Source of the DNA: Candidatus Nanopelagicales bacterium
GTDB taxonomy: Bacteria > Actinomycetota > Actinomycetes > S36-B12
NCBI GenBank assembly: GCA_021741645.1
Contig: JAIOXK010000006.1
Span: 1 to 54,516, forward strand
Length of the DNA stretch: 54,516 bases
Reading direction: 5' to 3'
Position numbers and translations under genes: made by a program. The notes below the pieces were generated by a model. It saw only the letters and a program-made list of their open reading frames with translations. It had not been told where the DNA came from and ran no database searches. Of the stretch, positions 17,530-27,414 are shown one piece after another (the first letter of the stretch is position 1; each line of letters begins with the position of its first letter).

Positions 17530-19010
17530 CGCGCACCTGCTCCTGAGCCTGGCTCGTCTGAGTCATCCACGGACTTCGCGGCATCACGGACGACCCGCAG
17601 GGACCGGACCGAGCCTCGGGAACGCTCCAGCAGCTCATCAGCGGATTCGCTCATGCAGGTCGTGAGCAGGTCAAGGTCCACCAGCGCGTCCCGATCGGCA
17701 TACAGCCCCACGTAGACGCCGCCGTCATAGGAGATCGCGCCGATGCTGAGCGCCTGGTGCTGCGTCAGTGGGGCCACCGGATAGGCGGCAACCATGCGAG
17801 ACCCCGCGGCGTAAAGCGGGCGCTGCGGGCCGGGGACATTGGTGATGACCAGGTTGTAGAGGCGATTGGACACCGTTGCCCCCACCCGAGCACCCAGGGC
17901 GTGCAGGGTCGGGGGACCGAACCCCGCAATGCCCACGATGGCGTCGGCGCCGACGAAGTGCGAGCTCTCGTCGAGGAAGGCCAGCTGATAGCTGATCTGC
18001 TGGACGCGCACAGCCGGGTCCGGCTCACCGATCGGCAGCTCCACCAAGGTCGCCGACACGCGGTTGCCGCCCGCATGCCCGGAACCCGCCGCGGGGATCG
18101 CGATGCTCATCGGCAGCATCGCCCGAAGGACGTCTCCCTGACGAACGGGATATCCCCGCGCCTGCAGCCACGACCGCAGCGCTCCGGCGATCACCGCGAG
18201 GATGATGTCGTTGATGGTGCCGCCCATCGAGCGCCGCACCTGCTTGAGATCGGCGAGCGACAGGTCGACGCACGAGAAGCGCCGCTGCTCCCCGATCGTC
18301 ACATTCAGCGGACTCGTCACGGGGCTGCGAGCGATCGCCAGCATCGCCGACACCATTCCGGCGACCTTCTCGCCCACGCCGGCCGCCACGACCGAGGCAT
18401 CCTTGGCGGTGTCGCGCACGGCCTCCAGCGCAGCGGCAGGGCGCGTGGTGAACTCGGTGAAGGCCTGCGAGAGGAGCTCGATGTCCGTGGGCTCACGTCG
18501 AGGCTGCCAGCTGTCCGACGGGGCATCCGGGGTGTCGTCCGTCGCATCGAGCATCACCTGCGCGATGTCCACCGCCGACAGTCCATCGATGAGTGCCTCG
18601 TGACTCTTGGTGATGATCGCGAAGTTCCCGTCCGAAAGTCCCTCCACGAGGTACATCTCCCACAGCGGGCGACTGCGATCCAACGGGCGGCTCATGATGC
18701 GAGCGACCAGCTCATGCAGCTGCTCCCGCGTGCCCGGCCGCGGCAGGGCCGATCGACGCACGTGGTAGGTCACATCGAAGTGCTCGTCATCGACCCACAC
18801 CGGGCGCGCGACCCCGAACGGGACGGAGCGAACCCGCTGGCGGTAGCGCGGAACGAAGGGCAGCCGCTGGCTGATCAGCCGGACGAGCCGCTCGTGGTCG
18901 AATCCCTCGGCGGGGGGTTCGAAGATCGCCAGGCCCCCAGAGTGCATAGGGGTCGACGGGGTCTCCATGAACAGGAAGGACGCATCGAGGGCCGACATGC
19001 GATTGGTCAT
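17526..19010 (-). CDS. Wax ester synthase/diacylglycerol acyltransferase family protein (variant active site)
   Basis: A 494-residue WS/DGAT family acyltransferase, which moves acyl groups from acyl-CoA to diacylglycerol or alcohols. N-terminal MSALDASFLFMETPSTPMH, the block SRPLWEMYLVEGL, the ND-type motif GGTINDIILAVIAGALRSWL and NVPGPQRPLY are all typical. The usual HHxxxDG catalytic motif reads HEALIDG at 137-143, so the second His is Glu138 (codon GAG). This may alter or abolish the standard activity, or mark a subfamily. The ATG at 19010 has GAGGAGG six bases upstream. It heads an operon with the patatin gene. M. tuberculosis has a related gene (tgs3) in the broadly corresponding region. 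Confidence 0.88.
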   Translation of the reverse strand: MTNRMSALDASFLFMETPSTPMHSGGLAIFEPPAEGFDHERLVRLISQRLPFVPRYRQRVRSVPFGVARPVWVDDEHFDVTYHVRRSALPRPGTREQLHELVARIMSRPLDRSRPLWEMYLVEGLSDGNFAIITKSHEALIDGLSAVDIAQVMLDATDDTPDAPSDSWQPRREPTDIELLSQAFTEFTTRPAAALEAVRDTAKDASVVAAGVGEKVAGMVSAMLAIARSPVTSPLNVTIGEQRRFSCVDLSLADLKQVRRSMGGTINDIILAVIAGALRSWLQARGYPVRQGDVLRAMLPMSIAIPAAGSGHAGGNRVSATLVELPIGEPDPAVRVQQISYQLAFLDESSHFVGADAIVGIAGFGPPTLHALGARVGATVSNRLYNLVITNVPGPQRPLYAAGSRMVAAYPVAPLTQHQALSIGAISYDGGVYVGLYADRDALVDLDLLTTCMSESADELLERSRGSVRSLRVVRDAAKSVDDSDEPGSGAGAR

Positions 19011-19077
19011 CGCCGCCTCCTCGCACGCTCATCAGGTCACCGTCTCGGACACCTGTCCGACACCTACTCGTCAGTAT

Positions 19078-20325
19078 CTATCCTGACATGGCTGCATGGC
19101 CAACCTCGGCGAATGCGCGACGAAGACGAGAACGCCGGCCCACCTTCCCCACGGGCTGCCCCTCGCGCCAGACCGCCCGCATGACCCGGGAATCCTCCGG
19201 CACGTCCACCACACGGTCGACCGGCCCTCCGGACGTCACCGCCTGTCGCCAGTCGGCACCCGAGTCGTGGGCACGGTTGCGCACAAGTGTCACATCGACC
19301 CCGTGCAGCATCTGCGGTCCGATCTGCCAGGCCGACACGAGTCGAGCGGCCCCGAGGCCAGTCCCCTCGGCCACGACGACCCGATGATCGGAGGCAGCGA
19401 TGGCGCTCAATGCAGCCGCGTTGCGCTGACGTCCCCACGGACCTGCCGCGTCGTCCCCCTCGACGCAGAACCCGACATCGACGATGACCACGTCGAAGAC
19501 CGTGCGTGCCACCTCCCACACTCGCTCCAGAGCGACCGAGGAGAGGTCGCTCCAGCGATCGGCCCGATCAATGCCCCCGAGAACCCGCCACTGTCCCGCG
19601 CCACGGACCGGCACGCTCATGGTCAACGAGGCCAGGGTCGTCGCGGTGAGTCGGCCAGCGTCAGCCTGACGGCAGGCGACGGTGAGCCCACTGCTCTGCT
19701 CGACGAGCCCGAGGGTCATCGCGACAGACGGGCCGTAGGTGTCCGCGTCCACCAGGCAGACGCGCCTGCCGGACTCGGCCAATGACTCGGCAACCCCCAG
19801 CGCGACGCTCGTGCGTCCTGGGGCCCCCGCGGGACCCCACACCGCGATCATTCGTCCGAGGTGAGTCGAAGACGCACGTGGCGATGGCGTCTCCGGGCGG
19901 TCAGGCTTGCCCGGCGCAGCTCCCGGCCCGGGCTCGAGCACGGGCCGCCCGGCAGCTGCACGCCTCGACCCAGCTGGGGCTGGCACCGACCGGCAGATGT
20001 CTCCCACCTGCTGCATGGTCGCCTGAGGTGTGGGGCTCGCCTCGATCACCGGATCCACGCCCCACCGCTCGAGCCGCTCACGACCCAGCCGATCACCCGC
20101 GAGCCCGATGACGAGTCGGTCTCCCAGCCGCGCCACCAGTTCCGACGACAGCCGAGGCAGGGTGCTCGAGGTGACCACTGGGCAGTCCTCGGCAGCCGCC
20201 GCCGCGCCCAGCAGATCCGCGGCGTCCACACAGCGTCGCACGACCTCGATACCCACCGCTCCTGCCGCCTTCAGCAGATCGACCTCCTCCGGCAGGCCCG
20301 CGAGCGCGAGGATGACCCGGGTCAT
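19078..20325 (-). CDS. CpaE/TadZ-like ParA-MinD family protein with Lys-less P-loop
   Basis: A 415-residue protein with a receiver-like N-terminal ~110 residues, a Pro/Ala-rich linker (115-155), and a MinD/ParA-type C-terminal domain. The deviant Walker A is WGPAGAPGRTS at 163-173, with Arg where the catalytic Lys is normal and no signature N-terminal Lys; LVDADTYGPS and VVIVDVGF correspond to later ParA strands. It is similar in kind to the SOJ/ParA-related Rv3213c in the collinear mycobacterial block. It starts in an ATGA overlap with the SAF-domain gene. CpaE/TadZ proteins localise pili or secretion machines, but no pilin, TadA or TadBC genes are nearby, so that role is uncertain. Confidence 0.78.
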   Translation of the reverse strand: MTRVILALAGLPEEVDLLKAAGAVGIEVVRRCVDAADLLGAAAAAEDCPVVTSSTLPRLSSELVARLGDRLVIGLAGDRLGRERLERWGVDPVIEASPTPQATMQQVGDICRSVPAPAGSRRAAAGRPVLEPGPGAAPGKPDRPETPSPRASSTHLGRMIAVWGPAGAPGRTSVALGVAESLAESGRRVCLVDADTYGPSVAMTLGLVEQSSGLTVACRQADAGRLTATTLASLTMSVPVRGAGQWRVLGGIDRADRWSDLSSVALERVWEVARTVFDVVIVDVGFCVEGDDAAGPWGRQRNAAALSAIAASDHRVVVAEGTGLGAARLVSAWQIGPQMLHGVDVTLVRNRAHDSGADWRQAVTSGGPVDRVVDVPEDSRVMRAVWREGQPVGKVGRRSRLRRAFAEVGHAAMSG

Positions 20326-20999
20326 GGTGCGATCGACTGATCGGCCAGCGGAACGGTCACGATGTCGATCGCCCCCGTGCGCATCGCCTCGATGACGTCG
20401 TCGACCTGCTCAAGCGGCACGGCCAGTTCGACGCTGAGTCCGCCGCCGAAGCTGGATGCCTCCACGGCGGTGACTGTCGCCTCTTCCAGCACTCGAACCG
20501 AAGTGGAGCGGCCGCCGAGAGCCTCGGGCGAATCGGACGTGACCCACGCATCGACCAGATCACCTGCGAGCAGACCCACCGGAGTGCGTCCGGGATCCAG
20601 CGCCAACGTGACGCCGCGCGTGGGGGTCGGTGCAGCGTTCGCCAGCACTCCCCTCGGGAGCAATTCACCCGCGGAGATCGGCCATCGCACCTGACCGTCC
20701 ACGAGTGAATCGGCCGCCACGTAGGAGTCCGCCACTGCTCGTGGAACGAGGACCGGCTGCAGGTCGACCGGTACCGAGCCGACGGAGAGGTCCCGCGTCG
20801 CCTGAAGCACCGCGACCTCGTCGCCCGAGCGACCCAGCAGCAGTGCACCGGCGAGCGCAGACAGCACCAGCAGGGTGGCACCGCCCCACACGCGGGCGTC
20901 CGACAGGCGTGCCCGCGACTGCCGCGCGGCACGTCCCTCCTGACCAGCGGGCACTTCGGCCGAGCGCGTGGCCGAGGGGCGTTCTCGGGTGAGGTGCAT
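20322..20999 (-). CDS. SAF-domain (CpaB/RcpC-like) membrane-anchored protein
   Basis: 225 residues: a charged cytoplasmic N-terminus, one TM segment at about 36-55 (TLLVLSALAGALLLG), then an extracytoplasmic SAF domain (VLQATRDLSVGSVPVDLQPVLV, with ISAGELLPRGVLAN) as in Flp pilus assembly CpaB/RcpC. A weak ribosome site (AGAGGA) lies ~8 nt before the ATG. Translationally coupled to the ParA-like gene by a 4-bp overlap. In Tad systems the equivalent pair is CpaB-CpaE; here it occurs without the rest, a configuration I take to be an actinobacterial variant of unknown function. Confidence 0.8.
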   Translation of the reverse strand: MHLTRERPSATRSAEVPAGQEGRAARQSRARLSDARVWGGATLLVLSALAGALLLGRSGDEVAVLQATRDLSVGSVPVDLQPVLVPRAVADSYVAADSLVDGQVRWPISAGELLPRGVLANAAPTPTRGVTLALDPGRTPVGLLAGDLVDAWVTSDSPEALGGRSTSVRVLEEATVTAVEASSFGGGLSVELAVPLEQVDDVIEAMRTGAIDIVTVPLADQSIAP

Positions 21000-21122
21000 T
21001 GCGGGCGTCCTCTCATCGATGACCGACTCACAGGATCACCCGAGAGGCGAGAAAGTGCGAACGGCTATCCACAGGCTGAGTCGATGTCGCGCAGGGCCCC
21101 TCCGGTTTGGCACCATCAGGGC

Positions 21123-21347
21123 ATGGCCCCGCGCTTTCTCACCCTCGCCGACGTGGCCGAGACGCTCAACATCTCGGCCGCGCAGACCTATGCGCTGGTC
21201 CGCAGCGGAGATCTCCCGGCCATCAAGATCGGCGGCAGGGGGCAGTGGCGCGTCGAGGCCAGCGCGCTCGAGGACTTCATCGCCCGCAAATACGCGCAGA
21301 CGCGGGAATTCGTGCAGACGCATCCGTTCGGCGCCGACGACGCGTGA
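21123..21347 (+). CDS. Small excisionase-like / BldC-like helix-turn-helix protein
   Basis: A 74-residue DNA-binding protein. A MerR-type winged helix (LTLADVAETLNISAAQTYALVRSGDLPAIKI) occupies most of the chain, with GGRGQWRV forming the wing and LEDFIARKYAQTREF the last helix. The excisionase and BldC families share this fold. There are no phage genes near it, so it is a chromosomal regulator rather than a phage Xis. The ATG at 21123 is the start that puts the HTH at the N-terminus; the Shine-Dalgarno is weak. It is divergent from the SAF/ParA-like pair and convergent with the next gene. Confidence 0.85.
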   Translation: MAPRFLTLADVAETLNISAAQTYALVRSGDLPAIKIGGRGQWRVEASALEDFIARKYAQTREFVQTHPFGADDA

Positions 21348-21358
21348 GCCGCTGACCG

Positions 21359-21913
21359 TCAACGGTCGGAGAGCTGCTCGCGGATGCTCCAGCGCTCGAC
21401 CGCGTCGTGCGCGATGACCACCTCGAGACTCGCGTCCCCTCGTGCAGGATCAGGGGACTCGACGACCACCGCATCAGCGCCGACCCAGGCCAGGCGCCCC
21501 CTTCGCACTTCACTGTCGCACGTGAGGATCTCGATCAGCACCCCGGTTCCCCACGCGTCGCGCAGCCACCCCGTGAGCCGTTGCTCACGGTGGTGCGCCG
21601 TGTCGTGCGCCAGCTCATTCCGCAGGTGCGCGAAGGTCCCCGTCATCGAGACCACGGCCCGGAGCGGTACGAGGGACGTCGCCGCGGACGCATCGGCCAC
21701 CACGAGATGGCCCTCGACAGGAGGCAGCGCACCCAGCGTGCCCGTCACGTCTCGACCGCACCGCAGCCGGATGGTGCCTTCGCCGCAGAGGTCCACCATC
21801 CGCGAGCGGGCCGCCTCGGCCACATAGATCTCATAGGCCTCGTCCAGGACCTCGTCCCCCGCTGCTGCCGACAGGGCAGCGTCGGCCTCCCACCACAGTC
21901 GCTCCGCTTCCAT
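21359..21913 (-). CDS. Conserved actinobacterial hypothetical, possible tandem small beta-barrel
   Basis: 184 residues with no recognised family. The N-terminus is helical and acidic (EAERLWWEADAALS, VLDEAYEIYVAEAARSR). Two later segments look alike: GEGTIRLRCGRDVTGTLGAL and GVLIEILTCDSEVRRGRL followed by VGADAVVVE, each resembling the strand pattern of an Sm-like/SH3 barrel. Between them is a helix (FAHLRNELAHDTAHHREQRL). There is no signal peptide or TM segment. It converges on the HTH gene 11 bases away and was recognised only as a conserved-looking protein in good codon usage. A nucleic-acid or regulatory role is speculation. Confidence 0.65.
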   Translation of the reverse strand: MEAERLWWEADAALSAAAGDEVLDEAYEIYVAEAARSRMVDLCGEGTIRLRCGRDVTGTLGALPPVEGHLVVADASAATSLVPLRAVVSMTGTFAHLRNELAHDTAHHREQRLTGWLRDAWGTGVLIEILTCDSEVRRGRLAWVGADAVVVESPDPARGDASLEVVIAHDAVERWSIREQLSDR

Positions 21914-22073
21914 GGCTGGAGGATTCCCCGATCAGCCGCTCGCCAAACCTCACATCACGGCCCCCGCATCGAAGAGGAGGTTTGACGGGCCCGACAGCGG
22001 GGAACACTCCCGGTGGCTCCTCTCCGGTGACACGGACGAGGGATCGGCCTTGTCCACCGGCACTGACGAGGTC

Positions 22074-22102
22074 TTGACACGCGTCAAGTGGTGTCATACA
22101 AA
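22074..22102 (+). promoter_or_regulatory. Probable sigma-70-type promoter with overlapping inverted repeat
   Basis: A perfect -35 TTGACA (22074-22079), 17-bp spacer, and TACAAA (22097-22102) as -10, in an A+T-rich patch upstream of the Rv3235-family gene. The -35 is embedded in TTGACACGCGTCAA (22074-22087), an imperfect palindrome that could be a repressor site. Confidence 0.6.
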
Positions 22103-22191
22103 CGTAAACACAAGCAAACGCATGGATTGCCTCATCCGAGGTCACGGCCCCCGACGTGAATTCCCATGTGCCTACCGCGAAGGGGAGTGCC

Positions 22192-22725
22192 GTGACTATC
22201 GCCACGCCTGCACACGAGAAGACCGAAGAAGTCCGACATCTGCGCCTGATCAAGGGGGGCGGATCCGGCGCTCGGCAGTTGAGCCTGCCGTACGAGTACG
22301 AGGTGGCCCCGGGGGTGCCGGCCGTTCCGCCGGAGTCCCCACACCTGCGCCTGATCGGCTCGTCCGAGCCCGAGGCCAATCCCACGCTGCCGCCTGCCGG
22401 CGCCTGGACGGCAAAGATGGCCAGAGCCATCACGGAAGTGGCGCTAGGGGAGCGCCCTCCCCAGCAATTGGCCGCCCACCTCTCCCGAGAGCAGCTGCAC
22501 CTGCTCACCCTCCGAGGGCGCGCTGCCGCACGTCATCCGTCGCGGCGTGGCCAGGACTCCTCGTCACGGGTGCGCACCGTGCGCGCCGTGCGGGTCTGCC
22601 CCGTGGCGCCCGGGATCGTGGAGACCTCGGCCGTGCTCGTGGGCGGCCCCAGGGCGCAGGCCATCGCCATGCGCCTGGAGGCCGTCGACGATCGCTGGGT
22701 GGCTACCGCTGTCGAGATGCGATGA
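22192..22725 (+). CDS. Rv3235-family (DUF6459-type) protein
   Basis: 177 residues from the GTG at 22192, chosen because AGGGGAG (22181-22187) precedes it at good spacing; GTG codons at 22156 and 22168 lack a ribosome site. The low-complexity N-terminus is followed by the family core: AWTAKMARAITEVALGERPPQQLAAHLS, then RTVRAVRVCPVAPGIVETSAVL, and an end rich in short strands (RAQAIAMRLEAVDDRWVATAVEMR). This gene lies beside secA in many actinobacteria and corresponds to M. tuberculosis Rv3235. It converges on secA with only 6 bases between stops. Function unknown. Confidence 0.83.
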   Translation: MTIATPAHEKTEEVRHLRLIKGGGSGARQLSLPYEYEVAPGVPAVPPESPHLRLIGSSEPEANPTLPPAGAWTAKMARAITEVALGERPPQQLAAHLSREQLHLLTLRGRAAARHPSRRGQDSSSRVRTVRAVRVCPVAPGIVETSAVLVGGPRAQAIAMRLEAVDDRWVATAVEMR

Positions 22726-22731
22726 CCGCCA

Positions 22732-25551
<2,820 letters not shown>

Positions 25552-25689
25552 AGCGGTGCGACCTTTCCATTGCCGGATGCGCGTCCGCGGCCCCAGGCGG
25601 GCACCGCGCGCATGCGCCACGTACGAGCGCGCCCCCCATCGTAGATGGCACCCTGTCCCAGGGCGCGCCTGCAGTGCGAGACTGGGGCC

Positions 25690-26487
25690 ATGGTGTCCCC
25701 TGAGCGCGCCCCCGGGGTGGTGCTCAGCGACGGCATCGTCAGCCTGCGCCCCGTGACTGCCTCGGACGCTCCCGACATGGCGGCCGGGTGCCAGGACCCT
25801 CAGGCGGTCCGCTGGACGACCGTGCCGACGCCCTACGCCCTGAGCGACGCCGAGGAGTTCATCTCCGAGCGGGCCGCCGGTCCCACGTGGGCCGACCAGC
25901 CGACCTGGGCCGTGACGACACTGCCGGACGATCGCTGGTCTGGAGGCGTGGATCTACGACCCGATGGTGAGGGAGGTGCCGCGCTCGGCTACCTGCTGGC
26001 CCCGTGGGCCCGCGGTCACGGTCACGCCGCCCGAGCCCTGCGCCTGGCCTGTGGCTGGGCCTTCTCGGCACTCAGCCTGGAGGTCGTGACCTGGTTCGCC
26101 TACGCCGGCAATGACGCGTCCCTTCAGGCGGCCAGGCGCGTCGGCTTCCAGATCCCCCCGCATGTTTTCCGCAGCTACGCCAGCCAGCGGGGCAGGCGCC
26201 GGGATTGCTGGGTGGGAACCCTGACGCCGGACGACCTCGTGACCTCAGTGCGGGTGGCGGAGGCTCGGCGCGACTACCTCGGACCGGACCTGACCCGACG
26301 CGAGCTGGACGTGCTGCGCCGCCTCGCCCGCGGAGAGGCCAATCGGGCGATCGCTGTTGAACTGGGGATCAGCGAGAACACCGTGAAGAATCACGTGCGG
26401 AGCATCCTGGAGAAACTGCAGGCCTCCTCCCGGTCCGAAGCCGTCGTCAGCGCCCTGCGCCTCGGCATCGTGGCGCTTCCCACCTAG
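25690..26487 (+). CDS. GNAT acetyltransferase fused to a LuxR-type HTH domain
   Basis: 265 residues. The N-terminal ~190 form a RimJ/RimL-type GNAT domain ([46 protein letters not shown] with the acetyl-CoA loop, and [15 protein letters not shown]). Residues ~200-262 are a LuxR/GerE four-helix HTH ([37 protein letters not shown]). The fusion suggests a transcription factor that acetylates a target or senses acetyl-CoA or an acceptor; that is inference. The ATG at 25690 is the only start that keeps clear of secA. It is divergent from secA, 138 bp from the secA GTG. The stop codon lies inside the first unit of a 14-bp tandem repeat. Confidence 0.85.
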   Translation: MVSPERAPGVVLSDGIVSLRPVTASDAPDMAAGCQDPQAVRWTTVPTPYALSDAEEFISERAAGPTWADQPTWAVTTLPDDRWSGGVDLRPDGEGGAALGYLLAPWARGHGHAARALRLACGWAFSALSLEVVTWFAYAGNDASLQAARRVGFQIPPHVFRSYASQRGRRRDCWVGTLTPDDLVTSVRVAEARRDYLGPDLTRRELDVLRRLARGEANRAIAVELGISENTVKNHVRSILEKLQASSRSEAVVSALRLGIVALPT

Positions 26488-26551
26488 CACTGCCCATGTG
26501 GCACTGCCCATGTGGCACTGCCCATGTGGCACTGCCCATGTGGCACTGCCC
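26487..26551. repeat. 14-bp tandem repeat, 4.6 copies
   Basis: Four exact copies of GCACTGCCCATGTG start at 26487, 26501, 26515 and 26529, followed by a partial copy. Arms GGCA and TGCC alternate through the array, so many overlapping small hairpins are possible. It begins on the last base of the GNAT-LuxR stop codon and lies upstream of comF. Confidence 0.92.
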
Positions 26552-26652
26552 CCACGGGTCAACGATGGGCTCGGCATCCACAGGCCTGGCACCGCTGCAC
26601 AGGTCCCGCACTGCTTGTTCCCGTCGTCGCACCGCCGCGCAAGCCTGTGATC

Positions 26653-27414
26653 ATGACACTGCGATCGCTCGCTCACGACCTCGCTGACCTGGCTCTCGGT
26701 CGGTCCTGCCTGCTCTGCGACTGGCCTGGGCGCCCCCTGTGCTCTGCGTGCCTGCAGTACCTGCGCGAGGACGACGGTCCGCGACAGGCGGAACTCACCC
26801 CCCTGGACCCGAAGGGGCCAGTGAGCCTCTCGTTCTGCCTGCCGTATCACGGGGACGGCGCTGCGCTGCTGCTCGCCTACAAGGAGCACGGCCTTCGAGC
26901 CCTGCGGCCGAGCCTGGGCATCCTCCTCGCCGATGCCATCGTGCAGGCACTCGCCGCAGGCCAACTCAGCACCAACGCCGGTCGGGGCTCACACACCCGG
27001 CCCAACGCGAGCACCATCCTCGTGCCCGTGCCCGCGCACCGCCGCTCTCGTCGAGGCTTCGACGCGCTGGGAGACCTGCTCACCGAGGCACAGCGGAGCC
27101 TGAAGTCCCGCGGAGTCCAGTGCTCCTCCCTGCCCGCGGTCACGCGGACTCGCGATCACCAACCCCTCAAGCGCCTTGACCGACATCGTCGAGCGCAGGC
27201 GGTCAGCGGCTCCATGTGCCTACGAGCCGACTACGTGGGTCAGGTCTGGTCTGCCGAGGTACTCGTCGTCGATGACATCGTCACGACGGGAGCGACCGCA
27301 CTGGAGGCCTGCCGGGCGCTGCGGGATGGAGGCGTGCAGGTCACTGGCGTCGTCGCCCTGGCACATCAGCTGCCCGAGGGCCGGACGTCAGGCGCTACTA
27401 GCCCGGGTAGGTAG
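26653..27414 (+). CDS. comF: ComF-family phosphoribosyltransferase-like protein
   Basis: 253 residues. The N-terminal zinc-binding cluster CLLCDWPGRPLCSAC (two CxxC pairs) and the C-terminal PRTase loop VLVVDDIVTTGATALEACRAL define ComFC, needed for DNA uptake in Firmicutes and Proteobacteria; its job in actinobacteria is unclear. VPVPAHRRSRRGFDALGDL is the family middle motif. The ATG at 26653 is chosen at the homology start; the GTG at 26647 is two codons earlier and neither has a strong ribosome site. It matches Rv3242c in the mycobacterial order. The 3' end overlaps the convergent lpqB stop by 17 bp. Confidence 0.88.
   Translation: MTLRSLAHDLADLALGRSCLLCDWPGRPLCSACLQYLREDDGPRQAELTPLDPKGPVSLSFCLPYHGDGAALLLAYKEHGLRALRPSLGILLADAIVQALAAGQLSTNAGRGSHTRPNASTILVPVPAHRRSRRGFDALGDLLTEAQRSLKSRGVQCSSLPAVTRTRDHQPLKRLDRHRRAQAVSGSMCLRADYVGQVWSAEVLVVDDIVTTGATALEACRALRDGGVQVTGVVALAHQLPEGRTSGATSPGR

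Noticed and set aside
17757-19184. 475-codon plus-strand frame opposite the WS/DGAT gene
   Set aside because: Shadow of the acyltransferase gene; the sequence is rich in Arg, His and Gln with no domain.
19078-20999. Complete Tad/Flp pilus locus
   Set aside because: Only CpaB-like and CpaE-like genes are present; TadA, TadB/C, prepilin and peptidase genes are absent from the window.
21064-21075. DnaA-box-like CTATCCACA and possible replication origin
   Set aside because: A single one-mismatch box in a short intergenic region, without a box cluster, A+T-rich unwinding element, dnaA or dnaN.
21123-21347. Phage excisionase and a nearby integrated element
   Set aside because: No integrase, attachment-site pair, tRNA or phage gene is near; the HTH fold is shared with chromosomal BldC-type regulators.
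26487-26551. CRISPR-like repeat array
   Set aside because: The 14-bp units are contiguous with no spacers and no cas genes are nearby.
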